Of a stretch of DNA of 6,046 nt, positions 1-5,752 are shown one piece after another. The stretch comes from JBAYDV01 sp041668045. Lineage in GTDB: Bacteria; Bacteroidota; Bacteroidia; Bacteroidales; UBA932. The stretch covers positions 1 through 6,046 of the forward strand of contig JBAYDV010000107.1 of assembly GCA_041668045.1 (NCBI GenBank), read 5' to 3'. The position numbers and the translations under genes are program-made. Below the pieces are notes generated by a model. It searched no databases, had not been told where the DNA came from, and was given only the letters and a program-made list of their open reading frames with translations. The stretch's first letter is position 1. Each line of letters starts with the position of its first letter.

Positions 1-77
1 AATTCGAAGCTAGATCCAAGAATTTGGCTGGCTTCTTTTAATTTATTTCTATTGCCGGTGGCGAAAATTATTTTCAT
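1..77 (-). CDS. rdgB: XTP/dITP diphosphatase (non-canonical purine NTP pyrophosphatase), 5' end only
   Basis: This is the N-terminal 25 codons of a minus-strand gene that leaves the window at base 1; the ATG is the complement of 75-77. The translation begins MKIIFATGNRNKLKEA, which is the characteristic N-terminus of the HAM1/RdgB family. It contains the triphosphate-binding [ST]xNxxK motif (T7, N9, K12). Family members hydrolyse dITP, XTP and related deaminated purine triphosphates to monophosphate and pyrophosphate in the cytoplasm, keeping them out of DNA and RNA. A full-length protein would be about 190-200 residues, so roughly 87% is missing here. The gene is divergent from the kinase-like gene at 177, and a good TAnnTTTG box lies 23 bases upstream of the ATG. 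The call rests on a short but very distinctive segment. Confidence 0.88.
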   Translation of the reverse strand, partial: MKIIFATGNRNKLKEASQILGSSFE

Positions 78-100
78 AATAATTGGAATCGATTATTATA

Positions 101-108
101 CAAAGTTA
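101..108 (-). promoter_or_regulatory. Bacteroides-type -7 promoter box for rdgB
   Basis: Read on the minus strand the bases are TAACTTTG, a perfect match to the Bacteroidetes primary-sigma consensus TAnnTTTG. The box lies 23 bases upstream of the rdgB ATG, which would give a 5' leader of about 15-20 bases. No clear TTTG -33 box is present at the expected 19-21 base spacing; that region is A/T-rich and falls inside the dyad at 110-141. The assignment is inferred from motif and position. Confidence 0.5.
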
Positions 109-109
109 A

Positions 110-141
110 TAAAGATTACTTTATAAAAAGTATTATCTTTA
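110..141. repeat. Imperfect 32-base dyad between rdgB and the kinase gene
   Basis: The left arm TAAAGAT-TACTTT (110-122) is the reverse complement of the right arm AAAGTA-tt-ATCTTTA (127-141), apart from a 2-base bulge at 133-134, around a 4-base centre ATAA. That makes 13 complementary pairs. The right edge coincides with the weak -7 candidate for the kinase gene. The left part covers the likely -33 region of the rdgB promoter. It could be an operator, but the region is very A/T-rich, so chance symmetry is possible. Confidence 0.4.
134..141 (+). promoter_or_regulatory. Candidate -7 promoter box for the kinase/CBM9 genes
   Basis: TATCTTTA matches the Bacteroidetes TAnnTTTG consensus except for the final base. 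It sits 35 bases before the ATG at 177, a plausible leader length. No convincing -33 TTTG is seen upstream. It overlaps the right arm of the dyad at 110-141. This is a weak, positional call. Confidence 0.3.
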
Positions 142-176
142 CATAAAAAATCTAGAACATTAGAATAAATACCATA

Positions 177-1271
177 ATGGAAAATAAAACAAAACTATTG
201 GCTCCTATTATTAATCAATTCACTATCAAAGCACCTGTTTTGGAAGTAAAGCCTTTGGGAAATGGATTAATAAATGATACTTATCTAGTGAAACTTGAAG
301 GGTTTAAAGAGCCTAGTTATGTTTTACAAAGAATTAATCATGAGGTGTTTAAAGATGTAGAACTCTTACAGCATAATATAGAAGTCGTTACAAATCACAT
401 ACGTCGAAAACTTATTGACCAGGGCGAGAAGGATATAAATCGTAAGGTGCTTCATTTTCTGGAGGCTAAAGGAGGAAAGACCTATTATTTTGATGGTAAA
501 TCATATTGGCGTTTGATGGATTATATTTCAGATACAGTTACTTATAATAATGTAACTCCTGAATATGCGGAGTACACAGGTGCCGCATTTGGTAGTTTTC
601 AAGCTATGCTTATCGATGTGAAAGAAACTTTAGGAGAAACGATTCCTAATTTTCATACTATGTCTTTTCGTCTGAAACAACTTCAGGAAGCAGTTGAGAC
701 CGATGTTAAAGGAAGAATGAAAGAAGTAAAACCGCTTGTGGATGATTTGATGTCACGCTCTGAATGGATGTGCCAGGCCGAAACATATCTTAAAGAGGGT
801 ACTTTGAAGAAACGGATTTGTCATTGTGATACTAAACTAAATAATATACTTTTTGATAAAAACGGTCAGGTCTTGTGTATTATTGACCTGGATACATTGA
901 TGCCTGGTTTTATTGGCTCAGATGTAGGAGATTTTTTACGTACTGCTGCCAGTACAAGTAATGAGAATGATAAGGAATATGAAAATGTTTCTTTTAAGAT
1001 GGATATATATAAACCTTTTGTCCGTGGATATTTATCTAAAGCTAGCTTTCTTACTGACCTGGAAATATCATTGATACCCTTTTCAGCATGTCTTTTCCCT
1101 TATATGCAGGCTGTACGCTTTCTAACAGATTATATCAATGGTGATACTTATTATAAAATTCAATATCCAGAACAAAACATGGTTCGTACCAGGAACCAAA
1201 TAAAATTATGGAAGAGTGTAGAAGAACATCTTCCAGCTATGAAAGCTTTTATAGACGAAATTAGAAAATAA
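177..1271 (+). CDS. APH-fold phosphotransferase, N-acetylhexosamine 1-kinase (NahK)-like
   Basis: This 364-residue cytoplasmic protein of the aminoglycoside phosphotransferase/choline kinase fold is close in length to NahK-type N-acetylhexosamine 1-kinases (about 360). The N-lobe has the glycine-containing loop GNGLINDTYLV (residues 28-38) followed by YVLQRIN (48-54), as in NahK. The Brenner-type catalytic motif HxDxxxxN is intact (H216, D218 as catalytic base, N223). The metal-binding motif is IIDLDTLMPG, with D237 and D239. The probable role is ATP-dependent phosphorylation of a free sugar such as GlcNAc or GalNAc at C1, but substrate cannot be read from sequence. Some Bacteroidetes homologues carry the label mucin-desulfating sulfatase, which does not fit a kinase fold. 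The ATG at 177 gives the expected N-terminus; no Shine-Dalgarno is seen. The gene is followed after 9 bases by the CBM9-like gene, so the two are probably cotranscribed. Confidence 0.8.
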   Translation: MENKTKLLAPIINQFTIKAPVLEVKPLGNGLINDTYLVKLEGFKEPSYVLQRINHEVFKDVELLQHNIEVVTNHIRRKLIDQGEKDINRKVLHFLEAKGGKTYYFDGKSYWRLMDYISDTVTYNNVTPEYAEYTGAAFGSFQAMLIDVKETLGETIPNFHTMSFRLKQLQEAVETDVKGRMKEVKPLVDDLMSRSEWMCQAETYLKEGTLKKRICHCDTKLNNILFDKNGQVLCIIDLDTLMPGFIGSDVGDFLRTAASTSNENDKEYENVSFKMDIYKPFVRGYLSKASFLTDLEISLIPFSACLFPYMQAVRFLTDYINGDTYYKIQYPEQNMVRTRNQIKLWKSVEEHLPAMKAFIDEIRK

Positions 1272-1280
1272 TTATTTACC

Positions 1281-1970
1281 ATGGCCGTTACAAATAAAAA
1301 AATAGAAGTGCCTTTTATCAAACTTGATGGCGCGAAGTCGATAAAAGAGGCTCAGTATGTGCTCGATAAATACAGTGCTATTATCTCTATCGACCAAGTT
1401 AATTGGAAAGAAAAGTATCCATATAAGCCAGAGGTCAGAGCGCAAATAGCACACTCTAATCATTATATCTGGATATTGGCCAATATTAAGGAAAATCATA
1501 TTAAAGCGTATGCGCTTAAAGATTATGAGAATGTATGGGAGGATTCTTGTTTCGAGTTTTTCGTACAGTTTCCTAATCATAAAAAGTATATAAACTTTGA
1601 AACCAATTGTATAGGAATTTCTACTGCAGGTCTCCGCACAGGACGTGATGATTCCACTCCTATAAGTAAAGAAGATTTAAAGAAATTTGTACGTATCAGT
1701 AGTCTTGAACAAAAGTTGACTGATATTTATGATTCTAATAAACTGCAAGAGTGGAAACTACTCTTGGGGATACCTAAGAATGTATTAATGAAATATTTTA
1801 ATACTAATAAAGAGCCTTTTCCTTCTGAAATACGAGCAAATTTTTACAAATGTGGGGATTTGACTAATATACCTCATTTCTTAAGTTGGAATCCTGTTAA
1901 CACTCCAGAATGTAACTTCCATCTTCCGGAATTTTTTGGAGATTTAATTTTAGAAGATTCGGAACATTAA
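1281..1970 (+). CDS. Carbohydrate-binding family 9-like (CBM9-like) protein, cytoplasmic
   Basis: This 229-residue protein has no signal peptide or membrane segment and resembles the stand-alone CBM9-like proteins common in Bacteroidetes. Landmarks in order are: a domain start near residue 50 with HYIWILANI (61-69); WEDSCFEFFVQF (86-97); YINFETNCIG (103-112), the usual YxNFExNxxG signature; RTGR (119-122); RANFYKCGD (185-193); and a closing HFLSWNPV...NFHLPEFFGDL (199-222). CBM9 domains are beta-sandwiches that bind sugar ends in xylanases. This lone intracellular form is not attached to any catalytic domain I can see, so its function is unknown. The ATG lies 9 bases after the kinase stop, which suggests one transcript and a shared sugar-related role (inference). 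I am confident in the family, not in a biochemical activity. Confidence 0.75.
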   Translation: MAVTNKKIEVPFIKLDGAKSIKEAQYVLDKYSAIISIDQVNWKEKYPYKPEVRAQIAHSNHYIWILANIKENHIKAYALKDYENVWEDSCFEFFVQFPNHKKYINFETNCIGISTAGLRTGRDDSTPISKEDLKKFVRISSLEQKLTDIYDSNKLQEWKLLLGIPKNVLMKYFNTNKEPFPSEIRANFYKCGDLTNIPHFLSWNPVNTPECNFHLPEFFGDLILEDSEH

Positions 1971-1975
1971 ATTAT

Positions 1976-1991
1976 ATATGTTTAGACATAT
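1976..1991. repeat. Short dyad upstream of the flavin reductase gene
   Basis: ATATGT and ACATAT form perfect 6-base arms around TTAG, just after the CBM9-like stop codon. Five bases further on lies the 10-base palindrome GAATTAATTC (1996-2005), directly before the -7 box at 2009. The arms are too short and A/T-rich, and lack the T-tract, to be a convincing terminator. They could be an operator or simply chance. Confidence 0.25.
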
Positions 1992-2008
1992 TTATGAATT
2001 AATTCTTG

Positions 2009-2016
2009 TAAATTTG
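2009..2016 (+). promoter_or_regulatory. Bacteroides-type -7 promoter box immediately before the flavin reductase gene
   Basis: TAAATTTG is a perfect match to TAnnTTTG in the 51-base gap after the CBM9-like gene. It ends only 5 bases before the ATG at 2022, so a transcript started from it would be leaderless or nearly so. No good -33 TTTG is found at 19-21 bases; the nearest T-rich candidate (TTTA, 1981-1984) is 24 bases away. The box may therefore be fortuitous. Confidence 0.4.
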
Positions 2017-2021
2017 CATTT

Positions 2022-2627
2022 ATGTCAAAAATAAGTTGGAAACCAGGAACTATGATATATCCATTGCCTGCTGTATTAGTAAGCTGTGGAGAAAACATTG
2101 AAGAATATAATGTATTAACTATAGCGTGGACAGGTACGATAAATACTAATCCTCCTATGTGTTCGATTTCTATTCGTCCATCACGTCATTCATATGAAAT
2201 AATAAAAAGGACAGGGGAGTTTGTTATTAATTTGACGAATGAGAAGTTAGCACGTGCTACTGATTGGTGTGGCGTTCGTTCTGGCGCGAAGGAGAATAAA
2301 TGGGAGAAAATGGAAATTACTCCTGCTCCAGCGAAAATAGTCAAGGCTCCGGTTATCGCTGAATCTCCAGTGAATATCGAGTGTAGGGTGAAAGATATAA
2401 TCAAGCTTGGTTCGCATGATATGTTTATATCAGAAGTGGTTAATGTAATGGTTGATGAAGATTATATTAATTCTGAAACAGGAGCTCTAGAGTTAAGTCG
2501 TGCTGGACTTATTTGTTACGTTCATGGGCAATATTGTAAAATAGGTTCAGGAATTGGCAAATTCGGATGGAGTGTCAAGAAGAAAAAGAGTAAAAAGAAT
2601 AAATCTAAAAAAACTAGGAAAATATAG
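2022..2627 (+). CDS. Flavin reductase family protein (FMN-binding split barrel, flavoredoxin-like)
   Basis: This 201-residue cytoplasmic protein matches the flavin reductase-like/flavoredoxin family, which binds FMN and passes electrons from NAD(P)H or another donor. Supporting features are the N-terminal WKPGTMIYPLPAVLVSCG (6-23); NVLTIAWTGTINTNPPMCSISIRPSRHSYE (30-59), the flavin-contacting strand and loop with SxRPSRHSYE; the EFVINL strand (66-71); and DWCGVRSG (81-88), which is typical of this branch. Physiological electron donor and acceptor are unknown. The protein ends in a strikingly basic tail, with 11 Lys/Arg in residues 186-201. The start at 2022 gives the canonical N-terminus; no ribosome-binding site is visible. 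It lies 51 bases after the CBM9-like gene and 87 bases before the S41 protease gene, on the same strand, so it could be read from upstream or from the box at 2009. Confidence 0.85.
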   Translation: MSKISWKPGTMIYPLPAVLVSCGENIEEYNVLTIAWTGTINTNPPMCSISIRPSRHSYEIIKRTGEFVINLTNEKLARATDWCGVRSGAKENKWEKMEITPAPAKIVKAPVIAESPVNIECRVKDIIKLGSHDMFISEVVNVMVDEDYINSETGALELSRAGLICYVHGQYCKIGSGIGKFGWSVKKKKSKKNKSKKTRKI

Positions 2628-2714
2628 TTTGATAGTTGTGTTCTATTTAACTTGGAATAGTTTTTGATATATGTTATATTCATTACGATTGTAAAAAATA
2701 AATATTTCTATTTT

Positions 2715-4358
2715 ATGAAAAGATTGGGATTTGCTGCAGTTATAGCATGTTTGTTAATGACATTTACATTGCCTGCTAATGCACAGAAAGATAAATTTAA
2801 TACTGGTAAAAATTTAGAGATTCAATATAATATATTAAGAGCATTAAATGCTCAGTATGTTGATACGATTTCTGTGGATACTTTGGTGCTGAAAGGAATG
2901 AATGCTATGTTGGCTTCACTCGATCCATATACGATGTTTTTTTCAGAAGATCATGGTGATGATCTTGATATGATGACTACTAATACTTATGGAGGTGTAG
3001 GTGCACAAATTAAAAAATTAGAAACAGGTGAAATAGAAATAACTCAACCTTATGCTGGATCACCAGCAGAGAAATTTAATCTTATTCCAGGAGATAGAAT
3101 TTTAACAATAGATGGTAAATCTACTAAAGATATGACTGTGTCTGAAGCGAGTAAACTAATGCGTGGTAAGGCAGGTACTCTTCTTAAAATGGATGTAAAA
3201 AAATTAAGAAGTGGAGAGCTGGAACATGTTAAACTTATTCGCGAAAGAGTGCATGTTTCTGATGTTATGTATAGTGGAATTATTCGTGATTCTATAGGTT
3301 ATATAAGATATACTACTTTTACACAAGGTGGTGCTGATGAATTTAGAGAGGCATTATCAGGCTTACAGGCTAAAAATGATTTAAAGGGCTTAGTGATTGA
3401 TTTGAGAGGTAATGGGGGTGGACTTATGTCTGAGGCGATAGATTTGCTTTCTACTTTCCTTCCATCTGGTACGGTGGTAGTATCTTCTAAGGGTAAGGAT
3501 TCAAGTATGAATAAATCATATAAAACTACAAAAGATCCTATTGCCCCGACATTGCCTTTACTGGTTTTAGTGGATAATGGTACTGCTTCTTCTTCAGAAA
3601 TAGTAACAGGTGCTCTACAAGATTTGGATAGAGCTACTGTAGCTGGTCTTGCGACTTTTGGAAAAGGATTGATTCAGTCTATTCGTCCTGTTGGTTATAA
3701 TACGTCTATAAAATTAACTACAGGTAGGTATTATACTCCAAGTGGTCGTTGTGTGCAGGCTATTGATTATTCACATAGAAATGCTGATGGAAGTGTTGGC
3801 CATATACCTGATTCTCTTCGCCATGAATTTCATACAGCATCTGGAAGAGTGGTTAAGGATGGTGGAGGTATTACTCCTGATTTTATAGTAAAACCTGATT
3901 ATTATACTCGTCCTTTGGCTTCTTTAGTTTATAATGATATACCAAATGAGTATGCTATTAAGTATTTCTCTGAGCATGATTCTATACCTGCAGTTGCTGA
4001 TTTTTCTTTAAGTGATGAAGAGTATGAAGATTTCGTGAATTTCGCTAAAGATAAAAAGTTCGATCAGAGTTCTGAGGCGTATATAGGTTTGAAGGAGATT
4101 ATTAAAGTAGCTAAAAAAGAGGGTACTTATAAAAATAATGCAGCTATGATGGATTCTCTTTTAACCAAGTTAGCTTGTGATAAAGAGGTTTTTCTTAGAA
4201 ACGAGAAGAAGGCTATAGTAGAGATATTGGAACGTAGTATATGTAATAAATATTATTTCGTTCAGGGTGGTGCTGAAAAATCATTAAAATATGACGAGCA
4301 GCTTCATAGAGCTCTTGATAAGTGGAATCCTTCGACTCCAGTTTCTGAATTAAAATAA
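2715..4358 (+). CDS. S41 family C-terminal processing peptidase, exported
   Basis: This is a 547-residue serine protease of the CTP/Prc/Tsp family, which trims or degrades proteins from their C-termini in the periplasm. I chose the ATG at 2715 because it opens a classic signal peptide: MKR, a hydrophobic core, then ANA-Q with cleavage near residue 23. An in-frame TTG at 2664 would put 17 extra residues ahead of it. There is no lipobox cysteine. After the N-terminal helical part, a PDZ domain spans about residues 92-170 (YGGVGAQI, then PGDRILTIDG). The S41 catalytic domain covers about 190-365, with GLVIDLRGNGGG and the Ser-Lys dyad Ser292 (GTASSSE) and Lys317 (TFGKG), 25 residues apart as in E. 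coli Prc. About 180 further residues follow, as is common in Bacteroidetes members. The upstream gap (2628-2714) holds only poor promoter-like matches (TAACTTGG at 2648, TAGTTTTT at 2658). Confidence 0.93.
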   Translation: MKRLGFAAVIACLLMTFTLPANAQKDKFNTGKNLEIQYNILRALNAQYVDTISVDTLVLKGMNAMLASLDPYTMFFSEDHGDDLDMMTTNTYGGVGAQIKKLETGEIEITQPYAGSPAEKFNLIPGDRILTIDGKSTKDMTVSEASKLMRGKAGTLLKMDVKKLRSGELEHVKLIRERVHVSDVMYSGIIRDSIGYIRYTTFTQGGADEFREALSGLQAKNDLKGLVIDLRGNGGGLMSEAIDLLSTFLPSGTVVVSSKGKDSSMNKSYKTTKDPIAPTLPLLVLVDNGTASSSEIVTGALQDLDRATVAGLATFGKGLIQSIRPVGYNTSIKLTTGRYYTPSGRCVQAIDYSHRNADGSVGHIPDSLRHEFHTASGRVVKDGGGITPDFIVKPDYYTRPLASLVYNDIPNEYAIKYFSEHDSIPAVADFSLSDEEYEDFVNFAKDKKFDQSSEAYIGLKEIIKVAKKEGTYKNNAAMMDSLLTKLACDKEVFLRNEKKAIVEILERSICNKYYFVQGGAEKSLKYDEQLHRALDKWNPSTPVSELK

Positions 4359-5243
4359 TTCTGCTAGCATGCAACGTGCTGAACCTCCAGATACTGATTC
4401 TATAGTTTCAAGATTTGGGGATAGTATGCGATGCGTTTTTGAGAGTGATCTTAATTGTTCTGATGAGAATGAGCGGCGTGCTGTGGCAGACATTATGAGA
4501 AATTTTCTTCCATTAGTGTTTTTAAGTTCAAGAATATTACCAGCGAAATGGTCCATTTGCTCATATGTTAGTTCTATAATCTTTTTATTCGTGCCTTTAA
4601 GGGAATTAAGGATTTCTTCTTTTCCTTTGACTATGGAGTCTGGACATAAAAAACAGAAATCAGTGCATATAGCCATGGTGACATTTGTGTGATATATGTC
4701 TTCTCCGTTTATGTCTTTGGCCTCGAAAAGTATATATGTATATCCCATCTGCTCACAAAAGTCTTTTAGTACTTCTTCTGATGTGCGAGGTGATTTACAA
4801 GCGTAGGCTATTTTATTAATTCTGTCTAGAACCATAGAACCAGTTCCTTCTAGAAATTTTCCTTCATTTTCCCAGTGTGTCAGGTCTAATGTTTTCTTGA
4901 CAGAGAAGTTATTTTTTATGATTTTTTGGAATTCTTCTTTCCTTTCATCTCTTCTGTTTTGTGCGAACATTGGATATAAAACGAATGTTCCATCTTGATG
5001 TGTGGAAAACCAATTGTTTGGAAATATAGAGTCTGGTGTATAAGGATAAACAGTGTCTTCTGCTAGACAAACATTAATTTTATTGGCCTTTAAGAGCGAT
5101 GTAAAGGATAAAAACTCTCTAAATGCCATATTTTGACAATCATACTGATTATTCATATTTATAAATGAATTGTTTTTCGCTGTCTGAGGATTATAACCAA
5201 AACGAACTGGTTTTACCATGAAAACTTTTGAGGTACACTGCAT
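4350..5243 (-). CDS. ctlX: CtlX-type citrulline/arginine deiminase-like hydrolase (amidinotransferase fold)
   Basis: This 297-residue cytoplasmic protein of the guanidino-group-modifying (arginine deiminase/dimethylargininase/amidinotransferase) superfamily has no signal peptide. The N-terminus has VKPVRFGYNPQTAKNN (10-25), typical of the CtlX subgroup. Active-site landmarks are DSIFPNNWFSTH (71-82), EGTGSMVLDR (132-141), the catalytic His185 in YHTNV, and the nucleophile Cys291 in GGSARCMLAE. All expected residues are present, so the enzyme is probably active. The CtlX name comes from a Francisella protein linked to citrulline use; the exact substrate in Bacteroidetes is not established, and arginine- or citrulline-like compounds are the likely class. 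The start (complement of 5241-5243) fits the family. The 3' end overlaps the S41 protease gene by 9 bases, tail to tail. No arginine-pathway gene is visible nearby. Confidence 0.85.
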   Translation of the reverse strand: MQCTSKVFMVKPVRFGYNPQTAKNNSFINMNNQYDCQNMAFREFLSFTSLLKANKINVCLAEDTVYPYTPDSIFPNNWFSTHQDGTFVLYPMFAQNRRDERKEEFQKIIKNNFSVKKTLDLTHWENEGKFLEGTGSMVLDRINKIAYACKSPRTSEEVLKDFCEQMGYTYILFEAKDINGEDIYHTNVTMAICTDFCFLCPDSIVKGKEEILNSLKGTNKKIIELTYEQMDHFAGNILELKNTNGRKFLIMSATARRSFSSEQLRSLSKTHRILSPNLETIESVSGGSARCMLAELF

Positions 5244-5272
5244 AATGTCAAATTATAATATTGATTGAAAGG

Positions 5273-5280
5273 CAAATATA
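5273..5280 (-). promoter_or_regulatory. Bacteroides-type -7 promoter box for ctlX
   Basis: On the minus strand the bases read TATATTTG, a perfect TAnnTTTG match, 29 bases upstream of the ctlX ATG. It would give a leader of about 20-25 bases. No TTTG -33 box is seen at standard spacing. It is one arm of the symmetric element at 5273-5292, shared with the divergent thioredoxin promoter. Confidence 0.5.
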
Positions 5281-5292
5281 GCACAATATTTG
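5273..5292. repeat. Perfect 7-base inverted repeat linking the divergent ctlX and thioredoxin promoters
   Basis: CAAATAT (5273-5279) and ATATTTG (5286-5292) are exact reverse complements separated by AGCACA. Each arm contributes the TTTG end of a -7 box, one on each strand, so the two promoters nearly abut. The symmetry may simply reflect two facing promoters of the same consensus, or may mark a shared operator. Confidence 0.5.
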
Positions 5293-5335
5293 TAATTTAA
5301 TATTTCATGTATCGATTTTATAAATAATTAAATTA

Positions 5336-5749
5336 ATGAAAATGAAAAAATTAAATTCCATTTTTACGATCCTACTTATTTCGATTTTTATATTTTCTAC
5401 TTCAGGAGTAGTAAATGCACAGAATCATTTTAAAGGAACATATGCTGAAGCCTTAGCTAAGGCTAAAAAAGAAAATAAAAAAGTATTAATTGATTTTTAT
5501 GCTACTTGGTGTCCTCCTTGTAAAAAAATGTCTGCTGAAGTTTTTCCTAATGAGAAGGTTGTTAAAGAACTAGATGCTAAATATGTATTTATGAGTTTAG
5601 ATGTAGAGAAGGGTGAGGGTGCTACTATGGCTAAAAAATATGGTATTAGATCTATTCCTACTTTCTATATAATGGATAAGGATGGTAAGACCATTAAAAA
5701 TTTCGTTGGATATAGAAATCCTGATAAATTCGTGGAACTTATTAAATAG
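5336..5749 (+). CDS. Exported thioredoxin-fold protein with WCPPC active site
   Basis: This 137-residue protein consists of a signal peptide and one thioredoxin domain. Residues 1-28 form a Lys-rich start, a long hydrophobic stretch (about 9-22) and a VNA-Q cleavage site. The mature part of about 109 residues has VLIDFYATWCPPCKKM with redox cysteines C59 and C62, then the cis-proline loop RSIPTF (P108), then GYRNPDKF near the end. It would act in the periplasm in disulfide reduction or exchange. The Pro-Pro between the cysteines is shared with ResA/TlpA-type reductants, but the chain lacks their insertion, so a general role is safest. A second ATG at 5342 would remove only two residues. No membrane electron donor such as DsbD/CcdA is visible in the window. 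The gene ends 3 bases from the convergent rsgA stop. Confidence 0.9.
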   Translation: MKMKKLNSIFTILLISIFIFSTSGVVNAQNHFKGTYAEALAKAKKENKKVLIDFYATWCPPCKKMSAEVFPNEKVVKELDAKYVFMSLDVEKGEGATMAKKYGIRSIPTFYIMDKDGKTIKNFVGYRNPDKFVELIK

Positions 5750-5752
5750 TTT

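Larger units (their letters stand above)
5260..5292 (+). promoter_or_regulatory. Candidate promoter for the thioredoxin gene
   Basis: A -33-like ATTG (5260-5263) lies 21 bases before AATATTTG (5285-5292), which matches TAnnTTTG at all fixed positions except the first. The spacing fits the Bacteroidetes consensus of 19-21. The -7 box ends 43 bases before the ATG at 5336. Its last seven bases are one arm of the dyad at 5273-5292. Confidence 0.4.

Noticed and set aside
1272..1580. Minus-strand open frame of 102 codons opposite the CBM9-like gene
   Set aside because: It lies antisense within a well-supported gene, has no recognisable domain and its composition is that of a reverse-frame shadow.
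2186..2404. Minus-strand open frame of 72 codons opposite the flavin reductase gene
   Set aside because: Antisense to conserved coding sequence, with no family resemblance and no promoter of its own.
2700..2707. AAATATTT palindrome just before the S41 protease start
   Set aside because: An 8-base A/T palindrome is expected by chance in sequence of this composition.
2664..2714. An in-frame upstream TTG extension of the S41 protease by 17 residues
   Set aside because: The ATG at 2715 directly opens a textbook signal peptide; the extension would bury it behind a non-family segment and uses a rarer start codon.
4643..4667. A C-x3-C-x2-C cysteine spacing in CtlX (C193, C197, C200), as in radical SAM enzymes
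   Set aside because: The protein is clearly an amidinotransferase-fold hydrolase with its own His/Cys active site; the spacing is in the core after the catalytic His and has no TIM-barrel context, so it is most likely coincidence.
4369..4692. Plus-strand open frame of 107 codons opposite the end of ctlX
   Set aside because: It mirrors the catalytic C-terminal region of ctlX, whose conserved motifs establish the minus-strand frame as the real one.
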